Origin: Crossaster papposus
Lineage: Eukaryota; Echinodermata; Asteroidea; Velatida; Solasteridae
Reading direction: 5' to 3'
DNA length: 64,000 bases
Assembly (NCBI GenBank): GCA_037893245.1
Contig: JBAIAA010000434.1
Coordinates: forward strand, 1 to 64,000
In this document: positions 1 through 14,220 of the stretch, one piece after another
Numbering within the stretch: position 1 is the first letter of the stretch
Layout: every line of letters starts with the position of its first letter
Notes under the pieces: generated by a model
The model's database searches: none
What the model saw: the letters and a program-made list of their open reading frames with translations, nothing else
What the model was told of the DNA's origin: nothing
Program-made: the position numbers and the translations under genes

Positions 1-3000
1 CTTCTTTCCCTTTACATATTTCTTATGCACACTTCTTTCCCTTTACATATTTCTTATGCACACTTCTTTCCCTTTACATATTTCTTATGCACACTTCTTT
101 CCCTTTACATATTTCTTATGCACACTTCTTTCCCTTTACATATTTCTTATGCACACTTCTTTCCCTTTACATATTTCTTATGCACACTTCTTTCCCTTTA
201 CATATTTCTTATGCACACTTCTTTCCCTTTACATATTTCTTATGCACACTTCTTTCCCTTTACATATTTCTTATGCACACTTCTTTCCCTTTACATATTT
301 CTTATGCACACTTCTTTCCCTTTACATATTTCTTATGCACACTTCTTTCCCTTTACATATTTCTTATGCACACTTCTTTCCCTTTACATATTTCTTATGC
401 ACACTTCTTTCCCTTTACATATTTCTTATGCACACTTCTTTCCCTTTACATATTTCTTATGCACACTTCTTTCCCTTTACATATTTCTTATGCACACTTC
501 TTTCCCTTTACATATTTCTTATGCACACTTCTTTCCCTTTACATATTTCTTATGCACACTTCTTTCCCTTTACATATTTCTTATGCACACTTCTTTCCCT
601 TTACATATTCTTCTTTCCCTTACATATTTCTTATGCACACTTCTTTCCCTTTACATATTTCTTATGCACACTTCTTTCCCTTTACATATTTCTTATGCAC
701 ACTTCTTTCCCTTTACATATTTCTTATGCACACTTCTTTCCCTTTACATATTTCTTATGCACACTTCTTTCCCTTTACATATTTCTTATGCACACTTCTT
801 TCCCTTTACATATTTCTTATGCACACTTCTTTCCCTTTACATATTTCTTATGCACACTTCTTTCCCTTTACATATTTCTTATGCACACTTCTTTCCCTTT
901 ACATATTTCTTATGCACACTTCTTTCCCTTTACATATTTCTTATGCACACTTCTTTCCCTTTACATATTTCTTATGCACACTTCTTTCCCTTTACATATT
1001 TCTTATGCACACTTCTTTCCCTTTACATATTTCTTATGCACACTTCTTTCCCTTTACATATTTCTTATGCACACTTCTTTCCCTTTACATATTTCTTATG
1101 CACACTTCTTTCCCTTTACATATTTCTTATGCACACTTCTTTCCCTTTACATATTTCTTATGCACACTTCTTTCCCTTTACATATTTCTTATGCACACTT
1201 CTTTCCCTTTACATATTTCTTATGCACACTTCTTTCCCTTTACATATTTCTTATGCACACTTCTTTCCCTTTACATATTTCTTATGCACACTTCTTTCCC
1301 TTTACATATTTCTTATGCACACTTCTTTCCCTTTACATATTTCTTATGCACACTTCTTTCCCTTTACATATTTCTTATGCACACTTCTTTCCCTTTACAT
1401 ATTTCTTATGCACACTTCTTTCCCTTTACATATTTCTTATGCACACTTCTTTCCCTTTACATATTTCTTATGCACACTTCTTTCCCTTTACATATTTCTT
1501 ATGCACACTTCTTTCCCTTTACATATTTCTTATGCACACTTCTTTCCCTTTACATATTTCTTATGCACACTTCTTTCCCTTTACATATTTCTTATGCACA
1601 CTTCTTTCCCTTTACATATTTCTTATGCACACTTCTTTCCCTTTACATATTTCTTATGCACACTTCTTTCCCTTTACATATTTCTTATGCACACTTCTTT
1701 CCCTTTACATATTTCTTATGCACACTTCTTTCCCTTTACATATTTCTTATGCACACTTCTTTCCCTTTACATATTTCTTATGCACACTTCTTTCCCTTTA
1801 CATATTTCTTATGCACACTTCTTTCCCTTTACATATTTCTTATGCACACTTCTTTCCCTTTACATATTTCTTATGCACACTTCTTTCCCTTTACATATTT
1901 CTTATGCACACTTCTTTCCCTTTACATATTTCTTATGCACACTTCTTTCCCTTTACATATTTCTTATGCACACTTCTTTCCCTTTACATATTTCTTATGC
2001 ACACTTCTTTCCCTTTACATATTTCTTATGCACACTTCTTTCCCTTTACATATTTCTTATGCACACTTCTTTCCCTTTACATATTTCTTATGCACACTTC
2101 TTTCCCTTTACATATTTCTTATGCACACTTCTTTCCCTTTACATATTTCTTATGCACACTTCTTTCCCTTTACATATTTCTTATGCACACTTCTTTCCCT
2201 TTACATATTTCTTATGCACACTTCTTTCCCTTTACATATTTCTTATGCACACTTCTTTCCCTTTACATATTTCTTATGCACACTTCTTTCCCTTTACATA
2301 TTTCTTATGCACACTTCTTTCCCTTTACATATTTCTTATGCACACTTCTTTCCCTTTACATATTTCTTATGCACACTTCTTTCCCTTTACATATTTCTTA
2401 TGCACACTTCTTTCCCTTTACATATTTCTTATGCACACTTCTTTCCCTTTACATATTTCTTATGCACACTTCTTTCCCTTTACATATTTCTTATGCACAC
2501 TTCTTTCCCTTTACATATTTCTTATGCACACTTCTTTCCCTTTACATATTTCTTATGCACACTTCTTTCCCTTTACATATTTCTTATGCACACTTCTTTC
2601 CCTTTACATATTTCTTATGCACACTTCTTTCCCTTTACATATTTCTTATGCACACTTCTTTCCCTTTACATATTTCTTATGCACACTTCTTTCCCTTTAC
2701 ATATTTCTTATGCACACTTCTTTCCCTTTACATATTTCTTATGCACACTTCTTTCCCTTTACATATTTCTTATGCACACTTCTTTCCCTTTACATATTTC
2801 TTATGCACACTTCTTTCCCTTTACATATTTCTTATGCACACTTCTTTCCCTTTACATATTTCTTATGCACACTTCTTTCCCTTTACATATTTCTTATGCA
2901 CACTTCTTTCCCTTTACATATTTCTTATGCACACTTCTTTCCCTTTACATATTTCTTATGCACACTTCTTTCCCTTTACATATTTCTTATGCACACTTCT

Positions 3001-3016
3001 TTCCCTTTACATATTT
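1..3016 (+). repeat. Spacer-free, essentially invariant array block (97 units)
   Basis: Ninety-seven consecutive units plus the 21-bp unit fragment preceding the first spacer. I see no base substitution in the block; the only deviation is a 12-bp loss in the two units at 590-639. This is the most homogeneous part of the window and its left limit lies outside. Such uniformity fits very recent local amplification or conversion. An assembly artefact (wrong copy number in a stretch with no unique marker) is the main alternative. Confidence 0.95.
590..639 (+). repeat. Two length-variant units, 12 bp lost in total
   Basis: The unit at 590-609 lacks its last 11 bases, so the next pyrimidine run starts at 610. 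The following unit, 610-639, has CCCTT instead of CCCTTT and is 30 bp long. These are the only length variants in the first 3 kb, and the only multi-base deletion in any 31-bp unit of the window. Confidence 0.95.
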
Positions 3017-3052
3017 AACTCGAGGGCTTGTTCCCACATCATGTGTTTATTT
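3017..3052 (+). repeat. Reference 36-bp spacer, type A (first of 76)
   Basis: It interrupts the unit after base 21 (…ACATATTT) and the unit resumes at base 22. It begins AACTCGAGGG (XhoI hexamer at 3019-3024), carries the type-A diagnostic TTCCCACATC at 3031-3040, and ends GTGTTTATTT. The unit resuming at 3053 has lost one A (CTTTGCAC instead of CTTATGCAC); this is not seen after other spacers. The spacer contains TAA in TTTAACTC, which closes one + frame at each copy. Confidence 0.97.
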
Positions 3053-5005
3053 CTTTGCACACTTCTTTCCCTTTACATATTTCTTATGCACACTTCTTTC
3101 CCTTTACATATTTCTTATGCACACTTCTTTCCCTTTACATATTTCTTATGCACACTTCTTTCCCTTTACATATTTTGTATGCACACTTCTTTCCCTTTAC
3201 ATATTTCTTATGCACACTTCTTTCCCTTTACATATTTCTTATGCACACTTCTTTCCCTTTACATATTTCTTATGCACACTTCTTTCCCTTTACATATTTC
3301 TTATGCACACTTCTTTCCCTTTACATATTTCTTATGCACACTTCTTTCCCTTTACATATTTCTTATGCACACTTCTTTCCCTTTACATATTTCTTATGCA
3401 CACTTCTTTCCCTTTACATATTTCTTATGCACACTTCTTTCCCTTTACATATTTCTTATGCACACTTCTTTCCCTTTACATATTTCTTATGCACACTTTC
3501 TTTCCCTTTACATATTTCTTATGCACACTTCTTTCCCTTTACATATTTCTTATGCACACTTCTTTCCCTTTACATATTTCTTATGCACACTTCTTTCCCT
3601 TTACATATTTCTTATGCACACTTCTTTCCCTTTACATATTTCTTATGCACACTTCTTTCCCTTTACATATTTCTTATGCACACTTCTTTCCCTTTACATA
3701 TTTCTTATGCACACTTCTTTCCCTTTACATATTTCTTATGCACACTTCTTTCCCTTTACATATTTCTTATGCACACTTCTTTCCCTTTACATATTTCTTA
3801 TGCACACTTCTTTCCCTTTACATATTTCTTATGCACACTTCTTTCCCTTTACATATTTCTTATGCACACTTCTTTCCCTTTACATATTTCTTATGCACAC
3901 TTCTTTCCCTTTACATATTTCTTATGCACACTTCTTTCCCTTTACATATTTCTTATGCACACTTCTTTCCCTTTACATATTTCTTATGCACACTTCTTTC
4001 CCTTTACATATTTCTTATGCACACTTCTTTCCCTTTACATATTTCTTATGCACACTTCTTTCCCTTTACATATTTCTTATGCACACTTCTTTCCCTTTAC
4101 ATATTTCTTATGCACACTTCTTTCCCTTTACATATTTCTTATGCACACTTCTTTCCCTTTACATATTTCTTATGCACACTTCTTTCCCTTTACATATTTC
4201 TTATGCACACTTCTTTCCCTTTACATATTTCTTATGCACACTTCTTTCCCTTTACATATTTCTTATGCACACTTCTTTCCCTTTACATATTTCTTATGCA
4301 CACTTCTTTCCCTTTACATATTTCTTATGCACACTTCTTTCCCTTTACATATTTCTTATGCACACTTCTTTCCCTTTACATATTTCTTATGCACACTTCT
4401 TTCCCTTTACATATTTCTTATGCACACTTCTTTCCCTTTACATATTTCTTATGCACACTTCTTTCCCTTTACATATTTCTTATGCACACTTCTTTCCCTT
4501 TACATATTTCTTATGCACACTTCTTTCCCTTTACATATTTCTTATGCACACTTCTTTCCCTTTACATATTTCTTATGCACACTTCTTTCCCTTTACATAT
4601 TTCTTATGCACACTTCTTTCCCTTTACATATTTCTTATGCACACTTCTTTCCCTTTACATATTTCTTATGCACACTTCTTTCCCTTTACATATTTCTTAT
4701 GCACACTTCTTTCCCTTTACATATTTCTTATGCACACTTCTTTCCCTTTACATATTTCTTATGCACACTTCTTTCCCTTTACATATTTATTATGCACACT
4801 TCTTTCCCTTTACATATTTCTTATGCACACTTCTTTCCCTTTACATATTTCTTATGCACACTTCTTTCCCTTTACATATTTCTTATGCACACTTCTTTCC
4901 CTTTACATATTTCTTATGCACACTTCTTTCCCTTTACATATTTATTATGCACACTTCTTTCCCTTTACATATTTATTATGCACACTTCTTTCCCTTTACA
5001 TATTT
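3017..5005 (+). repeat. Type-A module, 63 units
   Basis: Starts with the first spacer. The fifth unit carries a C-to-T plus T-to-G change giving TTTTGTATG (3176-3177), a marker that recurs 160-161 bp after several other type-A spacers. A single T insertion lies near 3497 (CACACTTTCTTT), cancelling the 1-bp loss at 3055, so the module length is exactly 36 + 63 x 31. A few units near the right end have ATTTATTATG (C to A), a change concentrated just before type-A spacers in the left 10 kb. Otherwise units are uniform. Confidence 0.93.
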
Positions 5006-7655
5006 AACTCGAGGGCTTGTTCCCACATCATGTGTTTATTTCTTATGCACACTTCTTTCCCTTTACATATTTCTTATGCACACTTCTTTCCCTTTACATA
5101 TTTCTTATGCACACTTCTTTCCCTTTACATATTTCTTATGCACACTTCTTTCCCTTTACATATTTTGTATGCACACTTCTTTCCCTTTACATATTTCTTA
5201 TGCACACTTCTTTCCCTTTACATATTTCTTATGCACACTTCTTTCCCTTTACATATTTCTTATGCACACTTCTTTCCCTTTACATATTTCTTATGCACAC
5301 TTCTTTCCCTTTACATATTTCTTATGCACACTTCTTTCCCTTTACATATTTCTTATGCACACTTCTTTCCCTTTACATATTTCTTATGCACACTTCTTTC
5401 CCTTTACATATTTCTTATGCACACTTCTTTCCCTTTACATATTTCTTATGCACACTTCTTTCCCTTTACATATTTCTTATGCACACTTCTTTCCCTTTAC
5501 ATATTTCTTATGCACACTTCTTTCCCTTTACATATTTCTTATGCACACTTCTTTCCCTTTACATATTTCTTATGCACACTTCTTTCCCTTTACATATTTC
5601 TTATGCACACTTCTTTCCCTTTACATATTTCTTATGCACACTTCTTTCCCTTTACATATTTCTTATGCACACTTCTTTCCCTTTACATATTTCTTATGCA
5701 CACTTCTTTCCCTTTACATATTTCTTATGCACACTTCTTTCCCTTTACATATTTCTTATGCACACTTCTTTCCCTTTACATATTTCTTATGCACACTTCT
5801 TTCCCTTTACATATTTCTTATGCACACTTCTTTCCCTTTACATATTTCTTATGCACACTTCTTTCCCTTTACATATTTCTTATGCACACTTCTTTCCCTT
5901 TACATATTTCTTATGCACACTTCTTTCCCTTTACATATTTCTTATGCACACTTCTTTCCCTTTACATATTTCTTATGCACACTTCTTTCCCTTTACATAT
6001 TTCTTATGCACACTTCTTTCCCTTTACATATTTCTTATGCACACTTCTTTCCCTTTACATATTTCTTATGCACACTTCTTTCCCTTTACATATTTCTTAT
6101 GCACACTTCTTTCCCTTTACATATTTATTATGCACACTTCTTTCCCTTTACATATTTATTATGCACACTTCTTTCCCTTTACATATTTCTTATGCACACT
6201 TCTTTCCCTTTACATATTTCTTATGCACACTTCTTTCCCTTTACATATTTATTATGCACACTTCTTTCCCTTTACATATTTATTATGCACACTTCTTTCC
6301 CTTTACATATTTATTATGCACACTTCTTTCCCTTTACATATTTAACTCGAGGGCTTGTTCCCACATCATGTGTTTATTTCTTATGCACACTTCTTTCCCT
6401 TTACATATTTCTTATGCACACTTCTTTCCCTTTACATATTTCTTATGCACACTTCTTTCCCTTTACATATTTCTTATGCACACTTCTTTCCCTTTACATA
6501 TTTTGTATGCACACTTCTTTCCCTTTACATATTTCTTATGCACACTTCTTTCCCTTTACATATTTCTTATGCACACTTCTTTCCCTTTACATATTTCTTA
6601 TGCACACTTCTTTCCCTTTACATATTTCTTATGCACACTTCTTTCCCTTTACATATTTCTTATGCACACTTCTTTCCCTTTACATATTTCTTATGCACAC
6701 TTCTTTCCCTTTACATATTTCTTATGCACACTTCTTTCCCTTTACATATTTCTTATGCACACTTCTTTCCCTTTACATATTTCTTATGCACACTTCTTTC
6801 CCTTTACATATTTCTTATGCACACTTCTTTCCCTTTACATATTTCTTATGCACACTTCTTTCCCTTTACATATTTCTTATGCACACTTCTTTCCCTTTAC
6901 ATATTTCTTATGCACACTTCTTTCCCTTTACATATTTCTTATGCACACTTCTTTCCCTTTACATATTTCTTATGCACACTTCTTTCCCTTTACATATTTC
7001 TTATGCACACTTCTTTCCCTTTACATATTTCTTATGCACACTTCTTTCCCTTTACATATTTAACTCGAGGGCTTGTTCCCACATCATGTGTTTATTTCTT
7101 ATGCACACTTCTTTCCCTTTACATATTTCTTATGCACACTTCTTTCCCTTTACATATTTCTTATGCACACTTCTTTCCCTTTACATATTTCTTATGCACA
7201 CTTCTTTCCCTTTACATATTTCTTATGCACACTTCTTTCCCTTTACATATTTCTTATGCACACTTCTTTCCCTTTACATATTTCTTATGCACACTTCTTT
7301 CCCTTTACATATTTCTTATGCACACTTCTTTCCCTTTACATATTTCTTATGCACACTTCTTTCCCTTTACATATTTCTTATGCACACTTCTTTCCCTTTA
7401 CATATTTCTTATGCACACTTCTTTCCCTTTACATATTTATTATGCACACTTCTTTCCCTTTACATATTTCTTATGCACACTTCTTTCCCTTTACATATTT
7501 CTTATGCACACTTCTTTCCCTTTACATATTTCTTATGTACACTTCTTTCCCTTTACATATTTCTTATGCACACTTCTTTCCCTTTACATATTTATTATGC
7601 ACACTTCTTTCCCTTTACATATTTATTATGCACACTTCTTTCCCTTTACATATTT
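5006..7655 (+). repeat. Higher-order repeat copy 1, spacers A-42-A-22-A-18
   Basis: Type-A spacers start at 5006, 6344 and 7062, followed by 42, 22 and 18 units. TTTTGTATG occurs 160 bp after the spacers at 5006 and 6344. Five C-to-A changes (ATTTATTATG) stand at 6127, 6158, 6251, 6282 and 6313, that is 217, 186, 93, 62 and 31 bp before the spacer at 6344. The same five offsets recur in the next module, which identifies the two as copies. Other variants are rare: ATGTACAC near 7537 and a few ATTTATTATG units from about 7440 on. Confidence 0.9.
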
Positions 7656-10150
7656 AACTCGAGGGCTTGTTCCCACATCATGTGTTTATTTCTTATGCAC
7701 ACTTCTTTCCCTTTACATATTTCTTATGCACACTTCTTTCCCTTTACATATTTCTTATGCACACTTCTTTCCCTTTACATATTTCTTATGCACACTTCTT
7801 TCCCTTTACATATTTTGTATGCACACTTCTTTCCCTTTACATATTTCTTATGCACACTTCTTTCCCTTTACATATTTCTTATGCACACTTCTTTCCCTTT
7901 ACATATTTCTTATGCACACTTCTTTCCCTTTACATATTTCTTATGCACACTTCTTTCCCTTTACATATTTCTTATGCACACTTCTTTCCCTTTACATATT
8001 TCTTATGCACACTTCTTTCCCTTTACATATTTCTTATGCACACTTCTTTCCCTTTACATATTTCTTATGCACACTTCTTTCCCTTTACATATTTCTTATG
8101 CACACTTCTTTCCCTTTACATATTTCTTATGCACACTTCTTTCCCTTTACATATTTCTTATGCACACTTCTTTCCCTTTACATATTTCTTATGCACACTT
8201 CTTTCCCTTTACATATTTCTTATGCACACTTCTTTCCCTTTACATATTTCTTATGCACACTTCTTTCCCTTTACATATTTCTTATGCACACTTCTTTCCC
8301 TTTACATATTTCTTATGCACACTTCTTTCCCTTTACATATTTCTTATGCACACTTCTTTCCCTTTACATATTTCTTATGCACACTTCTTTCCCTTTACAT
8401 ATTTCTTATGCACACTTCTTTCCCTTTACATATTTCTTATGCACACTTCTTTCCCTTTACATATTTCTTATGCACACTTCTTTCCCTTTACATATTTCTT
8501 ATGCACACTTCTTTCCCTTTACATATTTCTTATGCACACTTCTTTCCCTTTACATATTTCTTATGCACACTTCTTTCCCTTTACATATTTCTTATGCACA
8601 CTTCTTTCCCTTTACATATTTCTTATGCACACTTCTTTCCCTTTACATATTTCTTATGCACACTTCTTTCCCTTTACATATTTCTTATGCACACTTCTTT
8701 CCCTTTACATATTTCTTATGCACACTTCTTTCCCTTTACATATTTATTATGCACACTTCTTTCCCTTTACATATTTATTATGCACACTTCTTTCCCTTTA
8801 CATATTTCTTATGCACACTTCTTTCCCTTTACATATTTCTTATGCACACTTCTTTCCCTTTACATATTTATTATGCACACTTCTTTCCCTTTACATATTT
8901 ATTATGCACACTTCTTTCCCTTTACATATTTATTATGCACACTTCTTTCCCTTTACATATTTAACTCGAGGGCTTGTTCCCACATCATGTGTTTATTTCT
9001 TATGCACACTTCTTTCCCTTTACATATTTCTTATGCACACTTCTTTCCCTTTACATATTTCTTATGCACACTTCTTTCCCTTTACATATTTCTTATGCAC
9101 ACTTCTTTCCCTTTACATATTTTGTATGCACACTTCTTTCCCTTTACATATTTCTTATGCACACTTCTTTCCCTTTACATATTTCTTATGCACACTTCTT
9201 TCCCTTTACATATTTCTTATGCACACTTCTTTCCCTTTACATATTTCTTATGCACACTTCTTTCCCTTTACATATTTCTTATGCACACTTCTTTCCCTTT
9301 ACATATTTCTTATGCACACTTCTTTCCCTTTACATATTTCTTATGCACACTTCTTTCCCTTTACATATTTCTTATGCACACTTCTTTCCCTTTACATATT
9401 TCTTATGCACACTTCTTTCCCTTTACATATTTCTTATGCACACTTCTTTCCCTTTACATATTTCTTATGCACACTTCTTTCCCTTTACATATTTCTTATG
9501 CACACTTCTTTCCCTTTACATATTTCTTATGCACACTTCTTTCCCTTTACATATTTCTTATGCACACTTCTTTCCCTTTACATATTTCTTATGCACACTT
9601 CTTTCCCTTTACATATTTCTTATGCACACTTCTTTCCCTTTACATATTTCTTATGCACACTTCTTTCCCTTTACATATTTAACTCGAGGGCTTGTTCCCA
9701 CATCATGTGTTTATTTCTTATGCACACTTCTTTCCCTTTACATATTTCTTATGCACACTTCTTTCCCTTTACATATTTCTTATGCACACTTCTTTCCCTT
9801 TACATATTTCTTATGCACACTTCTTTCCCTTTACATATTTCTTATGCACACTTCTTTCCCTTTACATATTTCTTATGCACACTTCTTTCCCTTTACATAT
9901 TTCTTATGCACACTTCTTTCCCTTTACATATTTCTTATGCACACTTCTTTCCCTTTAGATATTTCTTATGCACACTTCTTTCCCTTTACATATTTCTTAT
10001 GCACACTTCTTTCCCTTTACATATTTCTTATGCACACTTCTTTCCCTTTACATATTTCTTATGCACACTTCTTTCCCTTTACATATTTCTTATGCACACT
10101 TCTTTCCCTTTACATATTTCTTATGCACACTTCTTTCCCTTTACATATTT
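7656..10150 (+). repeat. Higher-order repeat copy 2, spacers A-41-A-22-A-14
   Basis: Type-A spacers start at 7656, 8963 and 9681, followed by 41, 22 and 14 units. TTTTGTATG lies 160 bp after 7656 and 8963. The ATTTATTATG cluster at 8746, 8777, 8870, 8901 and 8932 has exactly the offsets from spacer 8963 that the sister cluster has from spacer 6344. Relative to copy 1 it has one unit fewer in the first interval and four fewer in the third, as expected for unequal exchange in whole units. A TTTAGATAT change near 9958 is private. Confidence 0.9.
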
Positions 10151-13100
10151 AACTCGAGGGCTTGTCCCGACATCATGTGTTTATTTCTTATGCACACTTC
10201 TTTCCCTTTACATATTTCTTATGCACACTTCTTTCCCTTTACATATTTCTTATGCACACTTCTTTCCCTTTAAATATTTCTTATGCACACTTCTTTCCCT
10301 TTACATATTTCTTATGCACACTTCTTTCCCTTTACATATTTCTTATGCACACTTCTTTCCCTTTACATATTTCTTATGCACACTTCTTTCCCTTTACATA
10401 TTTATTATGCACACTTCTTTCCCTTTACATATTTCTTATGCACACTTCTTTCCCTTTACATATTTCTTATGCACACTTCTTTCCCTTTACATATTTCTTA
10501 TGCACACTTATTTCCCTTTACATATTTCTTATGCACACTTCTTTCCCTTTACATATTTCTTATGCACACTTCTTTCCCTTTACATATTTCTTATGCACAC
10601 TTCTTTCCCTTTACATATTTCTTATGCACACTTATTTCCCTTTACATATTTCTTATGCACACTTATTACCCTTTACATATTTCTTATGCACACTTCTTTC
10701 CCTTTACATATTTCTTATGCACACTTCTTTCCCTTTACATATTTCTTATGCACACTTCTTTCCCTTTACATATTTAACTCGAGGGCTTGTTCCCACATCA
10801 TGTGTTTATTTCTTATGCACACTTCTTTCCCTTTACATATTTCTTATGCACACTTCTTTCCCTTTACATATTTCTTATGCACACTTCTTTCCCTTTACAT
10901 ATTTCTTATGCACACTTCTTTCCCTTTACATATTTCGTATGCACACTTCTTTCCCTTTACATATTTCTTATGCACACTTCTTTCCCTTTACATATTTCTG
11001 ATGCACACTTCTTTCCCTTTACATATTTCTTATGCACACTTCTTTCCCTTTACATATTTCTTATGTACACTTCTTTCCCTTTACATATTTCTTATGCACA
11101 CTTCTTTCCCTTTACATATTTCTTATGCACACTTCTTTCCCTTTACATATTTCTTATGCACACTTCTTTCCCTTTACATATTTCTTATGCACACTTCTTT
11201 CCCTTTACATATTTCTTATGCACACTTCTTTCCCTTTACATATTTCTTATGCACACTTCTTTCCCTTTACATATTTCTTATGCACACTTCTTTCCCTATA
11301 CATATTTCTTATGCACACTTCTTTCCCTTTACATATTTCTTATGCACACTTCTTTCCCTTTACATATTTCTTATGCACACTTCTTTCCCTTTACATATTT
11401 CTTATGCACACTTCTTTCCCTTTACATATTTCTTATGCACACTTCTTTCCCTTTACATATTTCTTATGCACACTTCTTTCCCTTTACATATTTCTTATGC
11501 ACACTTCTTTCCCTTTACATATTTAACTCGAGGGCTTGTTCCCACATCATGTGTTTATTTCTTATGCACACTTCTTTCCCTTTACATATTTCTTATGCAC
11601 ACTTCTTTCCCTTTACATATTTCTTATGCACACTTCTTTCCCTTTACATATTTCTTATGCACACTTCTTTCCCTTTACATATTTCTTATGCACACTTCTT
11701 TCCCTTTACATATTTCTTATGCACACTTCTTTCCCTTTACATATTTCTTATGCACACTTCTTTCCCTTTACATATTTCTTATGCACACTTCTTTCCCTTT
11801 ACATATTTCTTATGCACACTTCTTTCCCTTTACATATTTCTTATGCACACTTCTTTCCCTTTACATATTTCTTATGCACACTTCTTTCCCTTTACATATT
11901 TCTTATGCACACTTCTTTCCCTTTACATATTTCTTATGCACACTTCTTTCCCTTTACATATTTAACTCGAGGGCTTGTCCCGACATCATGTGTTTATTTC
12001 TTATGCACACTTCTTTCCCTTTACATATTTCTTATGCACACTTCTTTCCCTTTACATATTTCTTATGCACACTTCTTTCCCTTTACATATTTCTTATGCA
12101 CACTTCTTTCCCTTTACATATTTCTTATGCACACTTCTTTCCCTTTACATATTTCTTATGCACACTTCTTTCCCTTTACATATTTAACTCGAGGGCTTGT
12201 CCCGACATCATGTGTTTATTTCTTATGCACACTTCTTTCCCTTTACATATTTCTTATGCACACTTCTTTCCCTTTACATATTTCTTATGCACACTTCTTT
12301 CCCTTTACATATTTCTTATGCACACTTCTTTCCCTTTACATATTTCTTATGCACACTTCTTTCCCTTTACATATTTCTTATGCACACTTCTTTCCCTTTA
12401 CATATTTCTTATGCACACTTCTTTCCCTTTACATATTTATTATGCACACTTCTTTCCCTTTACATATTTATTATGCACACTTCTTTCCCTTTACATATTT
12501 CTTATGCACACTTCTTTCCCTTTACATATTTCTTATGCACACTTCTTTCCCTTTACATATTTCTTATGCACACTTCTTTCCCTTTACATATTTCTTATGC
12601 ACACTTCTTTCCCTTTACATATTTAACTCGAGGGCTTGTTCCCACATCATGTGTTTATTTCTTATGCACACTTCTTTCCCTTTACATATTTCTTATGCAC
12701 ACTTCTTTCCCTTTACATATTTCTTATGCACACTTCTTTCCCTTTACATATTTCTTATGCACACTTCTTTCCCTTTACATATTTTGTATGCACACTTCTT
12801 TCCCTTTACATATTTCTTATGCACACTTCTTTCCCTTTACATATTTTGTATGCACACTTCTTTCCCTTTACATATTTCTTATGCACACTTCTTTCCCTTT
12901 ACATATTTCTTATGCACACTTCTTTCCCTTTACATATTTCTTATGCACACTTCTTTCCCTTTACATATTTCTTATGCACACTTCTTTCCCTTTACATATT
13001 TCTTATGCACACTTCTTTCCCTTTACATATTTCTTATGCACACTTCTTTCCCTTTACATATTTCTTATGCACACTTCTTTCCCTTTACATATTTCTTATG

Positions 13101-14220
13101 CACACTTCTTTCCCTTTACATATTTCTTATGCACACTTCTTTCCCTTTACATATTTCTTATGCACACTTCTTTCCCTTTACATATTTCTTATGCACACTT
13201 CTTTCCCTTTACATATTTCTTATGCACACTTCTTTCCCTTTACATATTTCTTATGCACACTTCTTTCCCTTTACATATTTCTTATGCACACTTCTTTCCC
13301 TTTACATATTTCTTATGCACACTTCTTTCCCTTTACATATTTCTTATGCACACTTCTTTCCCTTTACATATTTAACTCGAGGGCTTGTTCCCACATCATG
13401 TGTTTATTTCTTATGCACACTTCTTTCCCTTTACATATTTCTTATGCACACTTCTTTCCCTTTACATATTTCTTATGCACACTTCTTTCCCTTTACATAT
13501 TTCTTATGCACACTTCTTTCCCTTTACATATTTCTTATGCACACTTCTTTCCCTTTACATATTTCTTATGCACACTTCTTTCCCTTTACATATTTCTTAT
13601 GCACACTTCTTTCCCTTTACATATTTCTTATGCACACTTCTTTCCCTTTACATATTTCTTATGCACACTTCTTTCCCTTTACATATTTCTTATGCACACT
13701 TCTTTCCCTTTACATATTTCTTATGCACACTTCTTTCCCTTTACATATTTCTTATGCACACTTCTTTCCCTTTACATATTTCTTATGCACACTTCTTTCC
13801 CTTTACATATTTAACTCGAGGGCTTGTCCCGACATCATGTGTTTATTTCTTATGCACACTTCTTTCCCTTTACATATTTCTTATGCACACTTCTTTCCCT
13901 TTACATATTTCTTATGCACACTTCTTTCCCTTTACATATTTCTTATGCACACTTCTTTCCCTTTACATATTTCTTATGCACACTTCTTTCCCTTTACATA
14001 TTTCTTATGCACACTTCTTTCCCTTTACATATTTCTTATGCACACTTCTTTCCCTTTACATATTTATTATGCACACTTCTTTCCCTTTACATATTTCTTA
14101 TGCACACTTCTTTCCCTTTACATATTTCTTATGCACACTTCTTTCCCTTTACATATTTCTTATGCACACTTATTTCCCTTTACATATTTCTTATGCACAC
14201 TTATTTCCCTTTACATATTT
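10151..14220 (+). repeat. Mixed A/B spacer block with a doubled A-23-A-13-B module
   Basis: Spacer starts and types: 10151 B, 10776 A, 11525 A, 11964 B, 12186 B, 12625 A, 13374 A, 13813 B, separated by 19, 23, 13, 6, 13, 23 and 13 units and followed by 12 units. This is where type B first appears. The six-unit interval at 11964-12185 (222 bp) is the shortest in the window. A-23-A-13-B occurs at 10776 and again at 12625, 1,849 bp apart. At 161 bp after these two spacers both copies carry a G (TCGTATG in one, TTGTATG in the other), so they share one history but have diverged. Adjacent unit pairs with CTTATTTCCC appear at 14172/14203; at 10634/10665 the second member is CTTATTACC. Confidence 0.9.
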
